From Rhynchonema sp. JSB1_4 (taxonomy: Eukaryota; Nematoda; Chromadorea; Monhysterida; Xyalidae): a stretch of DNA of 64,000 nucleotides. Within the stretch, counting starts at the first letter, position 1, and each line of letters starts with the position of its first letter. The stretch spans positions 1 through 64,000 of the forward strand of contig JASAMV010005392.1 in NCBI GenBank assembly GCA_030248065.1. Reading direction: 5' to 3'. A program made the translations under genes and the position numbers. Positions 59,035-64,000 of the stretch are shown piece by piece. Below the pieces are notes generated by a model. It worked only from the letters and a program-made list of their open reading frames with translations, did no database searches and was not told the origin of the DNA.

Positions 59035-59173
59035 CGGCGACGTTCGTTCACGCTGGCCCATACATTTGGTGTCGACAGTCGTGGTCGTATGGGATTTCAT
59101 GTGCATCCAGCCATTTGCGTGCTGTTTGATGCACCAAAAGCACATGTTCAATCGTGCAGACGCCACAACGTTT
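59035..59173 (+). CDS. Candidate exon of an unknown gene
   Basis: 139 nt lie between a tcacacag acceptor and a GTAAGT donor. The phase-0 reading gives FTLAHTFGVDSRGRMGFHVH and then PAICVLFDAPKAHVQ. The opposite strand is also open for about 43 codons but lacks splice sites, so I prefer plus. Family unknown. Confidence 0.35.
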
Positions 59174-59346
59174 GTAAGTGCATGGACGCATTCGTCGTTC
59201 AGTCACAACGCACGATACTCACCATTATTTCACGCGTGCACAAATGTTGCTGATTTAACTCGTCTCGTGTGACACATGCGTCATGTCAGTCAGTTTTGTC
59301 CTACAGTACCTAACGCGTCGCATGCGTTGCACAGGAAGCCTTTGTT

Positions 59347-59443
59347 CTGAAATTTTCGAAACGATGTAAACAGAGTTGGCTTAGGTCATTTTCACGGACC
59401 TTCACGCCCAACTGTTGTTTACACTATTTTGAGAAAACTTCAG
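59347..59443. mobile_element. Short decayed relative of the GGGTG foldback family
   Basis: CTGAAATTTTCGAAACGATG at the left and a diverged complement ending AACTTCAG at the right. Shares TTTTCGAAACG, GTAAAC and CCCAACTG with the two larger copies. Confidence 0.5.
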
Positions 59444-60262
59444 CAATTGAAAAACTGATTGATATGACAATTACCGCCACATGAATGGGTTATTGGCAAA
59501 TGAACTACTGTACTACTACGGCGCACTTGGGGTACCTGGCCAAGACGTAGGGCCGGGCTTGGCGGGACGTAGGGTTGGACAAGACATAGGGTTCAAGCGG
59601 CAAGACGTAGGGTCTCGATTCAAGTTTTTTTATCACTTGCGTCATTATACCCACAAATCTGACTAAATCCCCTGTTCCAACAGAATGAAGGTGCAACAAT
59701 TAACCAATCAATCATGGCCGAAGATTACTTGTTTATGCGACAAACAATAGTAGTATTTTTAAGTTCGTACGTTCAAGCATATATTTTTGTAAAGAATAGA
59801 AACATTTGGCAGAGCTTAAAAATATAGTTGTATTCAATATAAATCATACTATAAATCAGACAAAGCACCTGTACAGTAAAGGAACGCTTGGAAACTTGTT
59901 TCAGAGAACATCAGAGACTTGTGTGCTGAAAACGCCAGGTGCGCATTTGATGAATGATGATTTTGATTTTAATTTGATGAATTTTTCCAGCAGAATGATG
60001 GAACAATTCGGGAAGTTACTGTCGCAATGTGAGTTCAGTATGGTCGCCGAAAGTAGTCTACTCGAAGGACGCGGAACCGGCTGCTTATATATTATTAGTT
60101 AAACATCAGTTTATCGTCACGCACAACGCTCGTTCGCACCTACTGTGACACACAACATAATGTAGCAGGCAACGACAGGATGAGCTGATGTTTCACGAAA
60201 GCTATATAAGCAGCCTGCTGAAACGCCTTTTCTCAACCAGAAGATATGTATGTATGTAGGTG

Positions 60263-60532
60263 GTATGGTAAGTTTCTGATTTCATTGCCTCACGCATTTT
60301 TACGGACGCAGGAAAACTCACGTTCGAAGTCGAAGCACGCAACACGCTCAACACACAGTCAACAAGCCATGCAACTGACACACATATACATAGCTTGTGC
60401 GACTGAAACATTCGAAGCGCACACGAGCCAGCTGCGTGGCTTGTTGACTGTGTTGCCTGCTTCGACTTCCAACGGGAGTTTCCCTGCGTCTGTAGAAATG
60501 CATGAGGCAACGAAATTAGAAATTTACTATAG
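60263..60532. mobile_element. Foldback MITE, GTAAATTTC family, intact copy
   Basis: Inverted arms: GTAAGTTTCTGATTTCATTG ... GCATTTTTACGGACGCAGG ... and the complement on the right. The middle is two inverted GAAACATTCGAAGCGCACACG-type blocks. It serves as the empty-site comparison for the copy at 62673-63810. Confidence 0.8.
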
Positions 60533-60671
60533 GTACTCTCGGACCATACTGGAACGGAAATGCACATTTTGCCTTGGGTTGTATAATTCCAATAGCCAAA
60601 TATCGCAGCACTGTTTGAGAAACACGAATGCTGCGCTGTAACCAAGCACAGTATGATCGTAACGTGGCAGA

Positions 60672-61315
60672 TCAGAAGCAGTGAACGAACATAACTCCGT
60701 CCTCTTGACCGCAACTGCTGTATTCGCCAATTATTTCCTGGAAGCCACAGTCCATCAGCGTTGACTCAAACGACGAACTGCACGACAGGCTGTAGACGGT
60801 GACGAGACGGGTTCTCTGCCCTGTCATACCACAACCAGATTCGTCTGCCCTGCAATACATGCGGGATGAGTCAGCCGGTCTTCTTGGTTGTCGACCTGTT
60901 GTCATTTTGGTTTGCGACCAGTCTCGTCATTTCGGGTAATGTTTAGGTTCCGCCCTCCTTGAACACCAAGCTTAGGTCCCAAGACAAATGTTCCTTGATC
61001 CTGAGCTAAATGACCACTGGAAAATAAATGCGTTTAACTTCGAATTTAATTTTGAGTCATTTCTTCATTTTCGGGTATAAAAGTGAAACCGGGAAACCGG
61101 ATCATTGCGAAGACAACAACCGTGAAACCGGGAAACCGAGTTGTTGTGAAGACCGCCTAAGATGTACATAAGCAATAAAGGAACGCACCCTCCAAAACCG
61201 AGCTGTCGACAAGCCAGCTGTGCCTCATCACTACCACTGCTACAAATGTTTGTCCATGTGTCCGGATAGAAGATCTCAAGTGGACCGGCCATACGGTTGA
61301 ATTGCAAACGAATCG
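60672..61315 (-). CDS. Gene F: 3' end of a CCP-CCP-SRCR family member (SRCR domain)
   Basis: Two minus-strand exons encode a full SRCR domain: 61315-61189 (IRLQFNRMAGPLEIFYPDTW, then LACRQLGFGG) and 60849-60672 (VYSLSCSSS, TLMDC, DGVMFVHCF, TGA). The acceptor before 61315 has the family's phase 1 and the intron between them is phase 2. The next 2.7 kb to the window end is MITEs and shows no CCP exon, so the 5' exons lie outside, or the gene is broken by insertions. Confidence 0.8.
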
Positions 61316-61347
61316 CTGTAAATTGTGCATACATACAGTAGAATATG

Positions 61348-61576
61348 TATACTCTGACAACACTCTTGGGAGAAACTTTTCACACGCGTTGCCTGATCCG
61401 CAAGGCACATTACGCATGTATTAGCTGCAGCGGTCACGTGACTGCCAACCCTAGAACACGCAAGTCTAACGTAATGATTTGCGAAATGCTACGAAACTCA
61501 GCTGGCTGTGCCAGTTGCGTGTGCTACGGATCAGGCAACGCGTTTGAAAGGTTTCTCCCAAAAGTATTGTCAGAGC
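61348..61576. mobile_element. Foldback MITE, CTCTGACAA family, copy 1
   Basis: TATACTCTGACAACACTCTT and GGGAGAAACTTTTCACACGC on the left, inverted on the right up to CAGAG. The core GCGTTGCCTGATCCG is shared with the next MITEs. The rightmost TATA is lost. Confidence 0.75.
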
Positions 61577-61590
61577 AAGGTGTACATAGG

Positions 61591-61922
61591 TATAGTCCGT
61601 CCACCAGCTCATGGCACTTTGTGTTGCTGCTGGCCGACTTGTTCCCTTCCTCCACGTTCTAATGAAAGAGAAATTGAGTTTCCGAAAAAAATTATTTTTG
61701 CTCCTAAATTGCTGTCTTTATGAAATCGACGTGTTTTATAGATTTTAATTTAATTTAATTTTAAATTTGATCGAATTCAATCGTTTTCGACACATTTTAT
61801 TATTTTCTTTTAGTTTTTTGCAAAATCGCTCACACTCAGTTTCTCTTTCATTAGAATGTGGAGGAAGGGACCAAACCAGCCAGCAGCAATACAAAGTGCC
61901 ATGAGCTGGTGGACGGACTATA
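61591..61922 (-). mobile_element. 332-bp MITE, family 1, copy 2
   Basis: Same length and ends as 11156-11487 (TATAGTCC...GGACTATA; CCACGTTCTAATGAAAGAG inverted). The A/T core is in the opposite orientation to copy 1. Confidence 0.85.
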
Positions 61923-62082
61923 CATACGTCATGGGTACGTTTGTTTTCTGTTGTTTGCTGCTGTCAAAGGCACACGACATTGTTTTCTGGGCACACGCGT
62001 GTGTACTGTAGTAGCGCTCAGCTCAGGCCAACGGTAGACCAAAACCTGAGCCGTCGGCGTCGCCCGGCGCTAGCCCTATTAG

Positions 62083-62304
62083 TATAGTCCAACAACAGCT
62101 AATGCAGAATTTATGTCCACTGCGTTGCCTGATCCGCCAAGCACATAACGCGTGATGCAACATTACAAGCACAGACAGACAGTCAGCTTGTGTGAGTTGG
62201 CTGGCTGCGTGGGTGTGTTTATAATGTTGCGTCACGCGTTATGTGCTTGGCGGATCAGGCAACGCAGTGGACATAAATTCTGCATTAGCTGTTGTTGGAC
62301 TATA
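62083..62304. mobile_element. Foldback MITE with TATAGTCCAACAACAGC ends
   Basis: A nearly perfect palindrome: arms of about 85 bp run TATAGTCCAACAACAGC... GCGTTGCCTGATCCGCC... and back. The hinge contains AGACAGACAGTC. Confidence 0.85.
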
Positions 62305-62435
62305 CCATCGAGTTTTCCTTGTCCTGCAGTCGGCAATGACTCAAGATAGCTTCGGCACAACATACAAAAATGCCTCAAACAGCCATCGGATTCAAAGAGC
62401 TGTGAAAAGCAGATCAAAATGAAGCTGTTCGTATG

Positions 62436-62614
62436 TATACTCTGGCAATTCTTTTGGAGAAACTTTTCAACCGCGTTGCCTGATCCGTAAAGCGCATTAT
62501 GCGTGAACTGGCTACGGAAGTCACGTGACCGCTGTAGCCAGTGCACGCATCATGCGCTTTACGGATCAGACAACGCGTTTGAAAAGTTTCTCCCAAAAGA
62601 ATTGTCAGAGTATA
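62436..62614. mobile_element. Foldback MITE, CTCTGACAA family, copy 2
   Basis: TATACTCTGGCAATTCTTTT to AAAGAATTGTCAGAGTATA, with the GCGTTGCCTGATCCGTAAAG core in both arms and a CACGTGACCG hinge. Confidence 0.85.
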
Positions 62615-62672
62615 TAGTGTGGTTTTTTGTTGTGCGCAAAGACACATGCCAGTGAGCTGGGATGCATAGTTA

Positions 62673-63810
62673 GTATAGTAAATTTCTAATTTCGTTGCCT
62701 CATGCATTCTTAGGCTGCCTTCACAATGCATGCGCGTTTGCGCGTTTGCGCATTTGCGCGTTTGCGCATGCGCGTTTGCGCGTCACATTTTTTGACGCGC
62801 ATTGGTGTTCACAATGCAAATTTCATGCGCAAACGCGCACGCGCAAACGCGCATGCGCAAACGCGCAAATGCGCAAACGCGCAGTGCGCATCTGTGTTCA
62901 CAATGGACATGCGCGTTTGCGCATCTGATTAGAATAGCGTGTGCCTTAAATTTGGAACAGTTGTTTTTTTTGCATTTTCATATTTGTACCGGGCTGGCAT
63001 GCGTCCGGCGGGAGATTGAGCTCATCGTTTGTTGATGAGCATTTACCTTTGCTGTCCCATGATGTAATTTTTAAAAGGAAAATTTGAGATTGCGGACCAT
63101 TTTTTGGCAACGAATGATAAAAAATACATAAAATTACTATCAAACAGAACAAAAGTTGAACCCTCCACCCGATTCCATTGAAATTGTTCAAAGAAAAGCA
63201 TACGAACAAGAAACAAACACGACTAGTTGTGAAAAATGCAATTTTCGACATTTTGTTTCCTGTGAAAGAATGACTTTTGAAATGAAACAGAAACAATGGC
63301 TGAGTGATAAAACAGCAAACGTAAAAGGATCGTAACAGCTGGTCATGTCGTTTTTAAAATATAATTTGTTGAAATAATAATGTTTTTTTGCTTCAGGCAG
63401 CTCGGGCAAGCCAAACGCGCACGCAAAATTAGAACCAATCCTAATCGTATTTTTGCGCGTTTGCGCGTCAAAAACGCGCAGATGCGCAAACGCGCAAATG
63501 CATTGTGAACACAAATGCGCGTCAGTTTCGTGCGCAAATGCGCAAACGCGCGTGCATTGTGAAGGCAGCCTTACAGACGCAGGGAAACTCCCGTTCGAAG
63601 TCGAAGCAGGCAACAAACTCAACACACAGTGAACAAGCCACGCAGCTGACACACACAGCTTATGTGTGACTGAAACATTCGAAACGCACACGAGACAGCT
63701 CCGTGGCTTGTCGACTGTGTGTTGAGCTTGTTGCCTGCTTCGATTTCGAACGGGAGTTTTTCTGCGTCTGTAAAAATGCATGAGGCAACGAAATCAGAAA
63801 CTTACTATAC
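62673..63810. mobile_element. Foldback MITE, GTAAATTTC family, interrupted by an insertion
   Basis: Outer arms GTATAGTAAATTTCTAATTT and inverted AAACTTACTATAC match the copy at 60263. Without the insertion it would be about 277 bp, close to that copy's 270 bp. Confidence 0.85.
62713..63570. mobile_element. 858-bp PIF/Harbinger-like non-autonomous element
   Basis: Ends GGCTGCCTTCACAATGCATG and CATTGTGAAGGCAGCC are inverted repeats. TTA lies on both sides (62710-62712 and 63571-63573) while the related copy at 60263 has a single TTA at this site. Subterminal arrays of TTGCGCGTTTGCGCA repeat. A 3-bp TTA duplication points to PIF/Harbinger. No transposase seen. Confidence 0.8.
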
Positions 63811-63818
63811 TTGTAAAG

Positions 63819-63915
63819 CTCGTCCTTCGATGATTTACTAAGAATTGGGACCAGGCATTTACAAATTCGAGTCCATAAGCATGACCAAATCAAGCGCGAG
63901 ATCAAATCCAAACAG
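63819..63915 (+). CDS. Weak candidate exon at the right edge
   Basis: Open for 32 codons from a weak gtaaag acceptor to a GTACGT donor, ending HDQIKREIKSKQ. It is charged and helical-looking. Too short to identify. The remaining 85 bp of the window show nothing. Confidence 0.2.
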
Positions 63916-64000
63916 GTACGTTTCTTGAAACCCAAGCCTCATGACAGCTTGGGTCGCAGTGCGCGCCACCCGTGGGTGGCGACGCATGTGTGTTATCCAA

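Larger units (their letters stand above)
59174..60671. other. Spacer downstream of gene F
   Basis: It contains the decayed foldback at 59347-59443 and the MITE at 60263-60532. A 98-codon frame at 59806-60102 has no family signature. GACGTAGGG repeats occur at 59540-59615. Confidence 0.4.

Noticed and set aside
59505..59699. LEPYVLSNPTSRQARPYVL-type repeat peptide
   Set aside because: It arises from short GACGTAGGG(T) repeats at 59540-59615, and has no other support.

Overview
This is animal nuclear DNA: genes are split into small exons with GT..AG introns, the pyrimidine enzymes OPRT and OMP decarboxylase are fused as in metazoan UMP synthase, and the other readable genes encode secreted Sushi/CCP plus SRCR proteins. 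The species cannot be fixed from the sequence. An early-branching or other invertebrate is my guess, because CCP/SRCR expansions are known in sponges, echinoderms and others. Most bases are introns and spacers packed with short non-autonomous transposons, foldback elements, tandem repeats and microsatellites.

Layout. 29-578 (+) is the 3' end of an unrecognised gene. 2140-7427 (+) is a complete 12-exon UMPS gene (464 aa). From 8.8 kb to at least 61.3 kb there are six members of one gene family, five of them near complete: gene A (-, 8832-20464), gene B (+, 23768-30097), gene C (-, 32227-39996), gene D (-, 46085 to about 49.8 kb), gene E (-, 52496-56210), and the 3' end of gene F (-, 60672-61315). 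A and B are head to head, B and C tail to tail, and C-D-E-F are head to tail. Each complete member is signal peptide - CCP1 - CCP2 - SRCR, about 280 residues, with the stop codon directly after the last SRCR cysteine. All exon junctions were checked for phase; each complete model sums to a multiple of three. Three isolated candidate exons of unknown genes lie at 57.8-59.2 kb, and a fourth lies at 63.8 kb.

Repeats. Intron 2 of gene A holds a 6-kb satellite (about 114-bp unit). The A/B intergenic space holds a pure 395-bp (CA)n tract ending against a 25-bp copy of gene B's last exon. There is a 156-bp tandem repeat at 42.4-43.5 kb, a near-perfect 279-bp inverted repeat at 43.6-44.3 kb, and a 750-bp A-rich block at 56.5-57.2 kb. 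Transposon remnants with visible target duplications include hAT-like elements (8-bp duplications), a mini-Helitron, and a PIF/Harbinger-like element (TTA duplication) nested in a foldback MITE. The 60-64 kb end is almost entirely MITEs.

How it fits together: UMPS is a housekeeping gene at the edge of an expanded family of small secreted multi-domain proteins. Extracellular recognition, adhesion or humoral immunity is a reasonable inference from the domains, but nothing in the DNA proves it.
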